Positions 27,051 through 36,411 of a stretch of DNA of 64,000 bases are shown here, piece after piece. The stretch covers positions 124,001-188,000 of the forward strand of contig NZ_CANLGU010000003.1 of the NCBI RefSeq assembly GCF_947490405.1. The letters run 5' to 3'. The notes beneath the pieces were generated by a model. That model was not told the origin of the DNA. It searched no databases and was given only the letters and a program-made list of their open reading frames with translations. How positions within the stretch are numbered: the stretch's first letter is position 1; every line of letters starts with the position of its first letter. Source of the stretch: an uncultured Algibacter sp. Lineage in GTDB: Bacteria; Bacteroidota; Bacteroidia; Flavobacteriales; Flavobacteriaceae. The position numbers and the translations under genes were made by a program.

Positions 27051-28586
27051 TTACCCCAACCACCCCTCACGATCCAAACTACGATACTGAATCGCTTCGC
27101 TAATATGAGAGCCATTCACGTGTTCTGAACCTTCTAAATCTGCAATGGTTCTTGACACTTTCAAAATCCTGTCATAAGCTCTTGCTGATAGGTTTAAACG
27201 CTCCATAGCCGTTTTTAATAACTCTTTTGAGGCGTCATCCAAAACGCAGTATTTACGAATTTGCTTCACATTCATTTGCGCGTTATAATGCACGGTTTCA
27301 GAATCTTCAAAACGCTTGCTTTGAATATCTCTTGCTGCCGTCACCCGTTTTCTAATATCTACAGAAGTTTCTCCTTTTCTATCATCACTCAATTTATCAA
27401 ACGGTACAGGCGTCACTTCAATATGAATATCAATACGATCCAACAACGGACCAGAAATCTTTCCTAAATACCGTTGCATTTCAGCAGGACTCGATGTTAC
27501 TGGTGCATCAGGATCGTTAAAATATCCTCCCGGGCTTGGGTTCATACTGGCTACCAACATAAAGGACGACGGATAGGTTACCGTAAATTTTGCTCTAGAA
27601 ATAGTCACTTCCCTATCTTCCAAAGGTTGACGCATGACTTCTAAAACTTCACGCTTAAACTCTGGTAATTCATCTAAAAACAAAACACCATTGTGCGACA
27701 ATGAAATCTCTCCAGGTTGTGGATAACTACCACCACCAACTAAAGCCACGTTAGATATGGTGTGGTGGGGACTACGAAACGGACGCTGCGCCATTAATCC
27801 CGTATCTTTCACTCTACCTACCACAGAATGAATTTTTGTGGTTTCCAAAGCTTCATGCAAGGTCATAGGCGGTAAGATACTTGGTAAGCGTTTCGCTAAC
27901 ATCGTTTTTCCTGCTCCTGGAGGCCCAATTAAAATAATATTATGGCCACCTGCTGCTGCAATTTCCATACAGCGCTTTATCCCTTCTTGCCCTTTAACAT
28001 CCGAGAAATCAAACTCTGGATAGTTCAAATTCTTCTCGAATTCTTTTCTTGTATCAATAATGGTTTGCTCTAAAGGTTCTCCCTTATCAAAATAATTAAT
28101 GACTTGCTCTATATTTTCTACACCATAAACTTCCAAATCATTTACAATAGCAGCTTCCTTAGCATTTTGAGAGGGTAAAATAAAGCCTTTAAAACTCTCT
28201 TCCCTAGCTTTAACCGCAATGGGTAATGCACCTTTTATAGGTTGTAAACTGCCATCAAGAGATAACTCGCCCATAATTAAATAGCGGTCTAAATCTTCAG
28301 CTTTTATCTGACTTGAAGACGCCAAAATTCCAATAGCCAACGTTAAATCGTAAGCACTTCCCTCCTTTCGTAAATCGGCGGGGGACATATTGATGATAAT
28401 TTTCTTTCCTGGAATTCTGTAACCGTTATTCTGAAGTGCCGCGGCTATACGGTAATTACTCTCTTTTATAGCATTATCTGGCAAACCTACTAAATGGTAT
28501 CCAACGCCTTTATCTACATTTACTTCAACAGTCACAGTTGAAGCTTCCACACCAAAAACGGCACTTGCAAAAACTTTTTTAAGCAT
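27051..28586 (-). CDS. comM: YifB/ComM-family Mg-chelatase-like AAA+ ATPase
   Basis: A hexameric helicase of the ComM (YifB) family, which promotes branch migration during natural transformation in other bacteria. The 511-residue length is typical. It has an N-terminal Lon-protease-like domain with IIINMSPADLRKEGSAYDL near residue 63-81, the Mg-chelatase AAA+ core with Walker A GPPGAGKTMLAKRLP (about 222-236), Walker B GVLFLDELPEF, LVASMNPSPGG, and the C-terminal Mg_chelatase_C region with LSARAYDRILKVSRTIADLEGS. It is transcribed alone. Confidence 0.93.
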   Translation of the reverse strand: MLKKVFASAVFGVEASTVTVEVNVDKGVGYHLVGLPDNAIKESNYRIAAALQNNGYRIPGKKIIINMSPADLRKEGSAYDLTLAIGILASSSQIKAEDLDRYLIMGELSLDGSLQPIKGALPIAVKAREESFKGFILPSQNAKEAAIVNDLEVYGVENIEQVINYFDKGEPLEQTIIDTRKEFEKNLNYPEFDFSDVKGQEGIKRCMEIAAAGGHNIILIGPPGAGKTMLAKRLPSILPPMTLHEALETTKIHSVVGRVKDTGLMAQRPFRSPHHTISNVALVGGGSYPQPGEISLSHNGVLFLDELPEFKREVLEVMRQPLEDREVTISRAKFTVTYPSSFMLVASMNPSPGGYFNDPDAPVTSSPAEMQRYLGKISGPLLDRIDIHIEVTPVPFDKLSDDRKGETSVDIRKRVTAARDIQSKRFEDSETVHYNAQMNVKQIRKYCVLDDASKELLKTAMERLNLSARAYDRILKVSRTIADLEGSEHVNGSHISEAIQYRSLDREGWLG

Positions 28587-28657
28587 ATTTTTTGTTTACT
28601 GCTTAAATGTAAGAAATGTATTTGAATTTGGATAATTATTTATCCGTCATTAATATA

Positions 28658-29695
28658 TCAAATACTGGTACCTATTTGCGTATTCGCTCTTACAACTTTT
28701 ATATTGTATGATACAACAACATCCTTGTTTACCATAAAATGAACAGTATAATTACCTCTTTTATTAAAACGGTATTTCATTTCTATAATGCCGTTATCAT
28801 AATTTGAAGGCTTTACTTTCAATCTTTCACTTCTTAAACCGCTATTCAAGACAAGTTGCATATATTCTATATCCCATTTATCGCGGATTTTAAACCTAAA
28901 CATAACCTCTTCACCAACAGCTATTCTTGATAATAAAGTGTTTGGTGTTACAGGTATTACACCATATTTAAAGGTACTTCCATAAGTTACTGGTAAATTA
29001 ACAAATTGCTTCAAATCAATTTCATCTTTAGTTAATAACCACTTTTTTTCAAGAGGAAAGTACTTAGTTGCGTATAGTTTTGGGGCTGCTAAAAAATAAC
29101 CATCATTATAACTTTTAACAAATTTTTGTTCATCTACATTATAGTAACCACTAGCCAAAGTTGCATCAACTAGATACCACTTTCCATTAAGTTTTACAGT
29201 ATTCCATGAATGGTTTGGAATATCTATACTACCAATATTATGCTTGGTGGTTCTACTGTAACCATTTATTATTTCACATTCTATATCAACTAAGTTCGCT
29301 AATTCTCTAACCAAATAAGCATAGCCTGTACAAATCGTTTTTTTCTGCTTTAAAAGCCGTTTAAAGAACCTAGGCTTTACTTCCCTATTCCAATTTGTAA
29401 AGGCTATACTATCATTTTTAAACCTTCTTCGTTTTTTTAATGTGAGTTCTCCAAAACTATGATCACTTTCAATATTAGAACATACCCAAGTATAAATAGC
29501 CCTAAACTTTTCTACTTGGGTGTTCAAATTATGTGTCAGATTATATGCCAATAAAGGAAGGTTTTCTAGAGTATAATCTTGATACATATCTGTAAATGCA
29601 TCAGCCTTTTTAAAATTAATATGTTTGAAATCAGACTTTTGAGCTTGATTAGAGATACTAAATAAAAAGACAAGTATGATAATATATCTTTTCAT
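28658..29695 (-). CDS. Secreted transglutaminase-like protein
   Basis: A 345-residue protein with a signal peptide (MKRYIIILVFLFSISNQAQ). It has a transglutaminase-like cysteine protease fold with the triad Cys in KTICTGYAYLVRELA (about residue 119), His in IPNHSWNTVKLNGKWYLVDATLA (about 159) and the Asp of LVDA (about 174). The organisation resembles the kyphoscoliosis-peptidase group. A beta-rich C-terminal domain (residues 230-345) follows. Its ATG begins directly after the stop of the upstream gene, so the two are co-transcribed. The substrate is unknown. Confidence 0.85.
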   Translation of the reverse strand: MKRYIIILVFLFSISNQAQKSDFKHINFKKADAFTDMYQDYTLENLPLLAYNLTHNLNTQVEKFRAIYTWVCSNIESDHSFGELTLKKRRRFKNDSIAFTNWNREVKPRFFKRLLKQKKTICTGYAYLVRELANLVDIECEIINGYSRTTKHNIGSIDIPNHSWNTVKLNGKWYLVDATLASGYYNVDEQKFVKSYNDGYFLAAPKLYATKYFPLEKKWLLTKDEIDLKQFVNLPVTYGSTFKYGVIPVTPNTLLSRIAVGEEVMFRFKIRDKWDIEYMQLVLNSGLRSERLKVKPSNYDNGIIEMKYRFNKRGNYTVHFMVNKDVVVSYNIKVVRANTQIGTSI

Positions 29696-30418
29696 TTAAA
29701 AAATATTCTTAATTCTTTGCCAAAACGTGGGCTTGGATTTATAAACTTCATTCACTTCAACCTCACCCATTAAAAAACATGATAAGTCTTCTTTCATATT
29801 AATATTTAATTCAGCATTCAATATAGTTTGCTCTTTTTTAATTACTATTTCCTGTGTTGCATAGCCCAAAAAACTAATTACCAAAACATCTCCTTCTTTT
29901 AATACTTTTGGGAATTCAAATTCACCATCAAAATCAGTTGATGTACCGATCGCTGTTCCTTTTAAAATAATATTTGCACCTGGAAGCGGACCTGATGCAT
30001 CTGCGACTATACCTGTTAGTAAAGATTGTTGTGATTCGCTTTTATGGCTTTGACTATCTTTTAATTGATTTTCATTTTGAACAACCTCTGTTTTATGCTT
30101 TTGCTCTTGAGCTTGAATATGATGAAGGGATGACAAGGATAGTAAAGCAATTGCTGCAACTCTAAAAAATTTAAATTGAGTAGATTGTTTAAACTTTACT
30201 TTACCAATCGTTCTATTTATTTGAGAAGTATCAAAATAACCACACGTATTTCCTTTATTATTATTAAAGTATTTGACGATTTGTTCATCACTCAAATTTC
30301 TAAAATCAACAACTTCTTTTTTGCATGAATTACAAAAGCCACCAGTTGGTGTTTGCTTAAACTTATTAAACTTTTCTGAGCATGGTTTTGCAATTGTAAG
30401 ATTGAATTTTTGTTCCAT
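29696..30418 (-). CDS. Membrane protein with CarboxypepD_reg-like domain
   Basis: A 240-residue protein. The N-terminal 60 residues are cytoplasmic, with a GGFCNSCKKEVVDF motif and a later Cys that could bind zinc. One membrane helix follows (about residues 86-105, FFRVAAIALLSLSSLHHIQA). The outside part contains a carboxypeptidase-regulatory-like beta domain (TGIVADASGPLPGANIILKGTAIGTSTDFDGEFEF, about 134-168) common in Bacteroidota TonB systems. Similar architectures occur beside transglutaminase-like genes. The role is unknown. Confidence 0.78.
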   Translation of the reverse strand: MEQKFNLTIAKPCSEKFNKFKQTPTGGFCNSCKKEVVDFRNLSDEQIVKYFNNNKGNTCGYFDTSQINRTIGKVKFKQSTQFKFFRVAAIALLSLSSLHHIQAQEQKHKTEVVQNENQLKDSQSHKSESQQSLLTGIVADASGPLPGANIILKGTAIGTSTDFDGEFEFPKVLKEGDVLVISFLGYATQEIVIKKEQTILNAELNINMKEDLSCFLMGEVEVNEVYKSKPTFWQRIKNIF

Positions 30419-30524
30419 AATATTTGTTTTTAGTTACATCGAAACTACTAGCTATCCTAAGTTAAAACAATCTATATTGAGTAAACATGTACTTTGAATT
30501 AGTTAACGTGACTTTTAAAAAATG

Positions 30525-30556
30525 AATAAAAAAAATCCCGCCTAAGGCGGGATTCA
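30525..30556 (-). terminator. Intrinsic terminator of the porin/nrt operon
   Basis: The stem AATCCCGCC / GGCGGGATT with a TTA loop is followed by seven T on the minus strand, about 80 bases after the porin stop codon. Confidence 0.85.
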
Positions 30557-30633
30557 TAAATTGGAATATCAAACTAATTAACACTAAAATGAAAATTATA
30601 TCCAATTCACGATGAAAAAAATCATCTATATTA

Positions 30634-31869
30634 TTAATTGATAAATTTAGGTTTGATGATTAACATTGCCCATGCCCAGTTTTGGGTACTTTTTACTCCT
30701 GGCAAATCTGAAATTTCACTTGGTTCAAAGAAATGAGAATAACCTCCTACTAACTTAAACTCTTTAAATTTCTTAGCAATTACTAAATCTATCTCAGAAC
30801 CTAAATCTTTACCATCAAAACCATCAACATCTTCTACTTCAGTAAAGTAATGTCCTGTTAGAGTAACTGCTAAACCAGAAATTTTAGTAGCAAGAGATAC
30901 TTGTAAATCATTTAAACCACCTGCATTTCCATGATTCCCAACATAAAATCTATCGATTAAACCATTAAAAGCGTGGTTTGTACCGTATAATGGGAAGAAT
31001 GCTGCAGAATCATCTTTTCTACCAGAAATACTTTCGTAACCAGCTCCTAAAGTTAATTTATCAGAAACTTTATACTTTGCTAAAATACTTGCTAAAAGTG
31101 CTCCTTTTACATCAACACCTCCTACTCGTTCTCCTTCTTGAAGGTATAAGTTTGCAGCTAATGATAATGCACCAGTTTTATAATCTGCATGCGCACCTGC
31201 TGTAAGTAAACTAGATTTATTAGAACCATCTACAGCAGAATCTTGGAATGTATTTAATAAAGCCAAGAAAGAAATATTGAATTTTTCTCCTTTGTTATTT
31301 ACTCTGGCAAACACCATATCTCTATAAGAAAATAATGCCGAAGTATTATAAACTTCATCTAAAGTTGTATTTAAAGCACCACCAATATCTAAGCTTAGTT
31401 TATTTTTCTTGTACATGTAAACTGCTGCATCATGCGTTCTTGCTTGTTGTGCCCATCCTAGTCCTCCTAGAATTCTTTGGTCATCATAAGATAATGGCTG
31501 ACGCCCTAATTTTAAACTAGAAAATTCTCCAAGTTTCAAATCGGCCCAAGCTTCTTGAACTCTAAAGTTTCCATTACCTGCTGTAGAGATTTGAGGTCTG
31601 TCCCCAAAAGCAAATACTTCTTGAAAACTCGTATATACTGAATAGGTTTCAGCTTTATACTTAGCAATTATAGCTGCTCTTACTGTAGTTCTTATAAAGC
31701 CTTCATCAGCATCTGTAGCAGTTTGTGCTGGAAAAGATCCTCCTGTAAAATTACCTCCGTTTCCAAAATATTCCGAACGTGGTCTAAATTCTCCTTCTAG
31801 TGTAAACTGCGCTTGTGCAAATTGAATCATCAAAGCCATCAAGCCTATTAATGCATATTGTTTTTTCAT
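30634..31869 (-). CDS. Outer-membrane porin of the alginate-export family, linked to nitrate uptake
   Basis: A 411-residue outer-membrane beta-barrel. The start is at MKKQYALIGLMALMIQFAQAQ, which gives a normal signal peptide; the longer frame runs through the promoter. The mature protein starts FTLEGEFRPRSEYF and has alternating strands to the end, with GRQPLSYDDQRILGGLGWAQQ (about residues 120-140), typical of the alginate_exp (PF13372) family. It follows the nitrate ABC transporter genes and has its own promoter with an FNR-like box. A role in passing nitrate or nitrite across the outer membrane is inferred only from this context. Confidence 0.85.
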   Translation of the reverse strand: MKKQYALIGLMALMIQFAQAQFTLEGEFRPRSEYFGNGGNFTGGSFPAQTATDADEGFIRTTVRAAIIAKYKAETYSVYTSFQEVFAFGDRPQISTAGNGNFRVQEAWADLKLGEFSSLKLGRQPLSYDDQRILGGLGWAQQARTHDAAVYMYKKNKLSLDIGGALNTTLDEVYNTSALFSYRDMVFARVNNKGEKFNISFLALLNTFQDSAVDGSNKSSLLTAGAHADYKTGALSLAANLYLQEGERVGGVDVKGALLASILAKYKVSDKLTLGAGYESISGRKDDSAAFFPLYGTNHAFNGLIDRFYVGNHGNAGGLNDLQVSLATKISGLAVTLTGHYFTEVEDVDGFDGKDLGSEIDLVIAKKFKEFKLVGGYSHFFEPSEISDLPGVKSTQNWAWAMLIIKPKFIN

Positions 31870-31942
31870 TGTTCTTTGTTTTAAGTTTGAATTTTTATTC
31901 GATTTTATTGAGTTTGTAATCATTTTTAATTCTATTTTGATG

Positions 31943-31985
31943 CAAATATATGGGTGCAAAAACCCCAGGATTATGATATTTCTCA
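31943..31985 (-). promoter_or_regulatory. Porin promoter: -7 TATATTTG with degenerate FNR-like box upstream
   Basis: The minus-strand -7 element is at 31943-31950. A box TGAT-ATTT-CTCA (one change from TGAT-N4-ATCA) is centred at 31979.5, 36.5 bases upstream of the last base of the -7 element. This is the same geometry as at nrfH and nearly that at moeA. Confidence 0.55.
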
Positions 31986-32027
31986 TGTTTCATAACCTAT
32001 AAAAAATAAATATGTCTTTTTTTAAAA

Positions 32028-32855
32028 TTAGTGCTCTAAGAAGTCTATTAAGTGTTTTCTGTATTTATAATAATCGTCGTGTTCCAAAACGGCTTTACGG
32101 GTTCTAGGTCTTTCAAAATCTATATCTAGAACATCGCCAATTTTAGCACGAGGTCCGCTAGTCATCATCACAACACGATCTGCTAAAAATATCGCTTCAT
32201 CCACATCGTGAGTAATCATTACAGCTGTAATTTTTTCTTTATTCCAGATATCAATTAAGGTATCTTGCAATTCGCCTCGCGTTAGGGAATCTAACATTCC
32301 AAAAGGCTCATCCAGTAATAACACTTTTGGCTTTATCGCAAATGCACGAGCAATACCCACACGTTGTTGCATTCCTTGCGATAAGTCTGAAGCTCGCTTA
32401 TTAAACGCATCCTCTAAGCCTACCTTCTGTAAATAATATTTAGCAATATCGTTACGTTGGTTTTTGGTAGCATGAGGAAATACTTGGTTTACACCCAACA
32501 TTACATTCTGTAAAGCTGTCATCCAAGGCATCAAGCTCGGTGCCTGAAAAATAACACCTCTGTCTGGTCCTGGTCCTTTAATATGCTTTCCTAATACCGA
32601 AATGTTTCCTCCAGAAATCGGATTCAGTCCTGCAATCATAGACAACATAGTCGTTTTACCACATCCAGAATGGCCAATAATGGTAACAAACTCTTCTTTT
32701 TTAATTTGAAGGTTTAAATGTTCTAATACCACATAATCCCCTTTTGGTGTTGGATATACTTTTTTTAAGTCTTTTAAATCTAGCATCACATCTCTAGAAG
32801 GAAACCCAGAAGTATCAGTAATAATATTTGCTTTATTTTCAATTATTGTACTCAT
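32028..32855 (-). CDS. nrtD: Nitrate ABC transporter ATP-binding protein (NrtD-like)
   Basis: One of two ATPases that would drive nitrate import through NrtB. The ATG at 32855 (MSTIIENKANII) is chosen, 7 bases after the stop of the preceding gene; the longer frame overlaps that gene. The 275-residue protein has Walker A GHSGCGKT, a Q-loop FQAPSLMPWMT, a signature LSQGMQQRV in which Gln replaces the usual Gly, and Walker B VLLLDEP. TTC/CmpD-type features include ERPRTRKAVLEHDDYYKYR near the end. Confidence 0.9.
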   Translation of the reverse strand: MSTIIENKANIITDTSGFPSRDVMLDLKDLKKVYPTPKGDYVVLEHLNLQIKKEEFVTIIGHSGCGKTTMLSMIAGLNPISGGNISVLGKHIKGPGPDRGVIFQAPSLMPWMTALQNVMLGVNQVFPHATKNQRNDIAKYYLQKVGLEDAFNKRASDLSQGMQQRVGIARAFAIKPKVLLLDEPFGMLDSLTRGELQDTLIDIWNKEKITAVMITHDVDEAIFLADRVVMMTSGPRAKIGDVLDIDFERPRTRKAVLEHDDYYKYRKHLIDFLEH

Positions 32856-32862
32856 GATATGC

Positions 32863-33711
32863 TTATCTAAATTGGTTAACAAAATCTTTTGGTGCTAAAT
32901 CTGGAAGCACAAACTCTTCAGAAACTTGAGATTTACGCTCCTCCCCAATATCCATTAAATACTCAATAATAGCATTTCTGGTTTTTTTATAATTTGGGTT
33001 ATCGTTCATTTCTGTCTTATCGCGTGGGCGCTCAATATCAATCTTAAATTCAGGCCCTAGAGTCGCATTTGGACCTGGGCGTAACGGTATAATACGGTCT
33101 GCCATATAAATCCCTTCATCTACATCGTTAGTAATCAATAATGCTGTGCGCTTATCCTTTCCCCAAATATTTAAAATCTGATCTTGAAGCGTTCCTCTAG
33201 TTAAAGCGTCTAACGCCCCTAAAGGTTCATCCATAATAATCATATCAGGTTTCATAGATAATGCTCTGGCCACCGCCACACGTTGGCGCATCCCACCCGA
33301 TAATTCTTTAGGCAATTTATTAATAGCAGGAGTTAAACCAACCATATCAATGTAGTACGCTGCTTTTCGTTTATAAACCGCTTTTTCACGTTTCGGGAAA
33401 GCCTCTTTCACAGCCATTAATACATTTTGCTCAACCGTTAACCAAGGCAATAACGAGTAATTCTGAAAAATCACACCACGCTCATGGCTCGTACCCTCAA
33501 CAGGTTTCCCCTTAAACAACACCTCGCCTTTGGTAGGCTCAAGCAATCCGTTTATCAAATTTACCAACGTGGTTTTTCCACTTCCAGTAAACCCTACGAT
33601 TGCCACAAACTCGCCTTCCTCTATCGACAAATTAATATTAGATAGCACCTCGGTTGCGTTCTCATCTGTTCCGTAGGTTTTGTAAATATTTTTTAATTCT
33701 AAGTATGCCAT
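32863..33711 (-). CDS. nrtC: Nitrate ABC transporter ATP-binding protein (NrtC-like, no solute-binding extension)
   Basis: A 282-residue ABC ATPase with Walker A GFTGSGKT (about residues 40-47), FQNYSLLPWLTVEQNV, signature LSGGMRQRVAVARAL and Walker B MIIMDEP. The C-terminal part (FKIDIERPRDKTEMNDNPNYKKTRNAI) is typical of nitrate/taurine-type ATPases. Unlike cyanobacterial NrtC it lacks the extra C-terminal NrtA-like regulatory domain. It likely forms a heterodimer with the next ATPase. A 10-bp hairpin separates it from nrtB. Confidence 0.9.
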   Translation of the reverse strand: MAYLELKNIYKTYGTDENATEVLSNINLSIEEGEFVAIVGFTGSGKTTLVNLINGLLEPTKGEVLFKGKPVEGTSHERGVIFQNYSLLPWLTVEQNVLMAVKEAFPKREKAVYKRKAAYYIDMVGLTPAINKLPKELSGGMRQRVAVARALSMKPDMIIMDEPLGALDALTRGTLQDQILNIWGKDKRTALLITNDVDEGIYMADRIIPLRPGPNATLGPEFKIDIERPRDKTEMNDNPNYKKTRNAIIEYLMDIGEERKSQVSEEFVLPDLAPKDFVNQFR

Positions 33712-33743
33712 TTTGTTAGTGTTTAAGTGTTTATTTGTTGATG

Positions 33744-33769
33744 TGTTTAATCGATTCCACGATTAAACA
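33744..33769. other. Hairpin between nrtB and nrtC
   Basis: The arms TGTTTAATCG and CGATTAAACA (10 bp, 6-base loop) lie in the 74-base gap between the two genes. There is no T-run, so it looks like an mRNA processing or stability element rather than a terminator. Confidence 0.5.
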
Positions 33770-33785
33770 TTTAAACAATTCAACA

Positions 33786-34892
33786 TTATATCGCATCTGT
33801 TTTCTCAAAAGACACCGCATTTTGTATAGATAACATTAGGCGATCTAACAAGAAACCAATGATACCAATAACAAACATGGCAACTATAATTTTGGCGTTA
33901 GAGTCGTTTGCACCATTTTGGAATTCCTCCCAAACAAACAATCCTAAACCAGGACTCTGCGCCAAAAGCTCAATAGCAATTAATACCATCCACGCTACAG
34001 ATAAAGTAATTTTTAAACCCGTAAATATTAATGGTAAAGACGATGGTAACACCACTTTAAACACCTTTTGAAAATTTCCTAATTTTAAAACCTTAGCAAC
34101 GTTTATATAATCTTTATCTACCGATGAAACACCCATAGACGTGTTTACCAATGTGGCCCACATAGAACATAAACCAACTGCTATAAACGAAATACTAAAT
34201 GAGCTATCCTCACTAGAATCAATCAATAAAGTTTTTACAATCATAAACACTAACAAGTACCAAACTACAGGCGATACAGGCTTAAAAATCTGGATAAACC
34301 AGTTAAACGCACTTTTTAAAGTTGGACTCAATCCTATAAAAATTCCAAGAGGCACAGCAATAAGTAATGCTAAAAAGAACCCCGCAAATACTGTTTTTAA
34401 ACTTCTAAAGATTTGATCAACGAATGAAGGACGACCTGTATAAACAATTGGATCTTTACCTTCAGCAACTCGTTTTTCATTTAAGGTTGCTGTTTTTTCT
34501 TTAAAAGCAGCTTTATCAGCGCTAATTAAAGCGTGGTCGTTCAACAAAGATTGAAACGAAGCCCAAACCTGAGAAGGCGATGGCAATGTATTTGGCTGGC
34601 AGCTAATATCGCCACTAGCAATACACGCAGCCATTTCATCTGCCGCAACTTGTCCTTGTTCATTTAATGCTTTTTCTATTCTAAATTCAGCTTCAACATT
34701 ATAAAGCGACTTTGCGCCTAAATGCCATAATCCTAAAAATAATAGAACAGAAGCAACAGGTACAATTACTTTACGCAAAAAAGCTTTATAATCTTCCTTT
34801 TCTAGCTTCCCCGTGAATAGATCTTTAAATGTACTTAAAAAGCCTAATCCCATAAATTTGGTTACTTTTCCTAATGTTACACTTTGCTTCAT
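33786..34892 (-). CDS. nrtB: Nitrate ABC transporter permease
   Basis: The inner-membrane channel of the nitrate importer. The 368-residue protein has a first helix at about residues 42-60, then about 100 extracytoplasmic residues that include two cysteines (C90, C98), and then the normal permease domain of five helices (about 163-355). The EAA coupling loop NVAKVLKLGNFQKVFKVVLP is present. The inserted outer segment makes it longer than the 270-290 residues of many NrtB proteins. It stands between nrtA and the ATPase genes, separated from nrtA by a REP-like hairpin. Confidence 0.9.
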   Translation of the reverse strand: MKQSVTLGKVTKFMGLGFLSTFKDLFTGKLEKEDYKAFLRKVIVPVASVLLFLGLWHLGAKSLYNVEAEFRIEKALNEQGQVAADEMAACIASGDISCQPNTLPSPSQVWASFQSLLNDHALISADKAAFKEKTATLNEKRVAEGKDPIVYTGRPSFVDQIFRSLKTVFAGFFLALLIAVPLGIFIGLSPTLKSAFNWFIQIFKPVSPVVWYLLVFMIVKTLLIDSSEDSSFSISFIAVGLCSMWATLVNTSMGVSSVDKDYINVAKVLKLGNFQKVFKVVLPSSLPLIFTGLKITLSVAWMVLIAIELLAQSPGLGLFVWEEFQNGANDSNAKIIVAMFVIGIIGFLLDRLMLSIQNAVSFEKTDAI

Positions 34893-34928
34893 AACTCTTT
34901 ATTTAGATAGTGTTTAGTGTTTGTTTAT

Positions 34929-34955
34929 GTCATGCTGAAACTAGTTCAGCATGAC
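34929..34955. repeat. REP-like hairpin between nrtA and nrtB
   Basis: The perfect arms GTCATGCTGAA and TTCAGCATGAC (11 bp, 5-base loop ACTAG) lie 13 bases after the nrtA stop codon. It has no U-run. Its place after the binding-protein gene suits protection of nrtA mRNA or partial stop of transcription. Confidence 0.75.
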
Positions 34956-34967
34956 ATGTGTTTTTAT

Positions 34968-36359
34968 TTACTGTAAAGCTTTGTCCTTATTACCAATTTT
35001 AAAACTGTTTATGTATGCAATAGGATCTTTGGCATCATAAGTTGTTCCATCAATAAAGTCGGCAGTAGCTGGTTTGTATCCATCTGTTGTTGGAATATCA
35101 CTAGCAGGAATATTGCCTTCTTCTACTAAAAGTTTAGCAGCTTTAGTCCAGATATCTGGTCTGTAAATATCCTTTATTGTAGATGCGTACCAATCTGCAG
35201 GTTTAGCTTCAGGAATTTGTCCCCAACGTCTCATTTGCGTTAAAAACCATATACCATCAGAGTAGAATGGATATGTTGCATTGTACTTGTAGAATACGTT
35301 AAAATCTGGCATCTCACGCTTATCACCTTTTTCAAATTCAAACGTACCTGTCATAGAGTTTGCTAATACAGCCTCATCAGCACCTACGTATTGACTCATA
35401 GATAATATTTTTACAGCCTCTGCTCTGTTTCCTGGTTCGTCTAACCATTTACCTGCTCTAATTAATGCTTTAGTTACAGCAATGGCAGTGTTAGGATTTT
35501 CGTCAACAAATTTCTTTGTCATTACAAATACTTTTTCTGGATTATTTTTCCAAATATCATAGTTGGTAGTAACTGGGACACCTATTCCTTTAAATACGGC
35601 TTGCTGATTCCATGGCTCTCCTACACAGTAGCCGTAAATAGTACCAGCTTCAAGCGTTGCAGGCATTTGCGGCGGAGGCGTAACAGATAATAAAACTTCT
35701 GCATCAATTTGTCCTTGTACGTTATCAGCAGTATACATACCTGGGTGAATACCTGCTGCTGCTAACCAATATCTTATTTCGTAGTTGTGTGTAGACACAG
35801 GAAATACCATACCCATTTTAAACGCCTTACCAGAGTTTTTATACTCATTGATAACAGGCTTTAAAGCCTCAGCTTTTATTGGGTGAATTGGCTTACCATC
35901 AGCACCTTTAGGTACATTTGGCTTCATTTTACTCCAAACATCGTTAGATACTGTAATACCATTACCATTTAAATCCATAGAGAATGGCGTTACTAATTCT
36001 GCCTGACGACCAAAACCTGCACCTGCTGCAATTGGCTGACCTGCTAGCATATGAGAACCATCTAATTGACCATCAATAACACGGTCTAATACGTTTTTCC
36101 AGTTAGATTGTGCTTCGACAGAAACAAATAAGCCTTCATCTTCAAAGAATCCTTTTTCTTTAGCAATGGCTAAAGGTGCCATATCTGTTAGTTTAATAAA
36201 CCCAAATGTTAATTGAGGCTTTTCAATTTCTAATGTTTTTGTTGTACTTGCTGGAGTAGCTTCAGCTACAACAGTTTCTTTTTTCTTTTCGCCACCACAA
36301 GCAAATAGTAGAACTGCTACGGGTAAAATCCAAGATGTGCGTTTTAATAGAGATTTCAT
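34968..36359 (-). CDS. nrtA: Nitrate-binding lipoprotein of the ABC transporter
   Basis: The substrate-binding component of the nitrate/nitrite importer, of the NrtA/CmpA type (463 residues). A lipobox (VLLFACGG, Cys21) anchors it to the membrane. The mature protein shows the NrtA family blocks [28 protein letters not shown] (about 50-77), [34 protein letters not shown], and [14 protein letters not shown]. It is the first gene of nrtA-nrtB-nrtC-nrtD. Its promoter carries the 16-bp palindrome TAAGTA-N4-TACTTA shared with the globin operon. Bicarbonate (CmpA-like) is a less likely substrate, given the nitrogen genes around it. Confidence 0.93.
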   Translation of the reverse strand: MKSLLKRTSWILPVAVLLFACGGEKKKETVVAEATPASTTKTLEIEKPQLTFGFIKLTDMAPLAIAKEKGFFEDEGLFVSVEAQSNWKNVLDRVIDGQLDGSHMLAGQPIAAGAGFGRQAELVTPFSMDLNGNGITVSNDVWSKMKPNVPKGADGKPIHPIKAEALKPVINEYKNSGKAFKMGMVFPVSTHNYEIRYWLAAAGIHPGMYTADNVQGQIDAEVLLSVTPPPQMPATLEAGTIYGYCVGEPWNQQAVFKGIGVPVTTNYDIWKNNPEKVFVMTKKFVDENPNTAIAVTKALIRAGKWLDEPGNRAEAVKILSMSQYVGADEAVLANSMTGTFEFEKGDKREMPDFNVFYKYNATYPFYSDGIWFLTQMRRWGQIPEAKPADWYASTIKDIYRPDIWTKAAKLLVEEGNIPASDIPTTDGYKPATADFIDGTTYDAKDPIAYINSFKIGNKDKALQ

Positions 36360-36379
36360 GTTATGTGTTTTTAATTAAC

Positions 36380-36395
36380 TAAGTATAAATACTTA
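36380..36395. promoter_or_regulatory. Palindromic operator TAAGTATAAATACTTA at nrtA
   Basis: Six-base arms with a 4-base spacer, typical of Crp/Fnr sites. It is identical to 40465-40480 and nearly identical to 41398-41413. It lies just downstream of the -7 element, 20 bases before the nrtA start, a position that suits repression. Confidence 0.75.
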
Positions 36396-36403
36396 TTTTT
36401 TGA

Positions 36404-36411
36404 CAAATATA
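36404..36411 (-). promoter_or_regulatory. -7 promoter element (TATATTTG) for nrtA
   Basis: An exact minus-strand TAnnTTTG match followed by TCA, as at the globin promoter. It is 45 bases before the nrtA start. Confidence 0.6.

Noticed and set aside
32863-33711. NrtC truncated by a mutation
   Set aside because: The ATPase ends cleanly just before the next gene, and short NrtC-like proteins without the solute-binding extension are normal outside Cyanobacteria.
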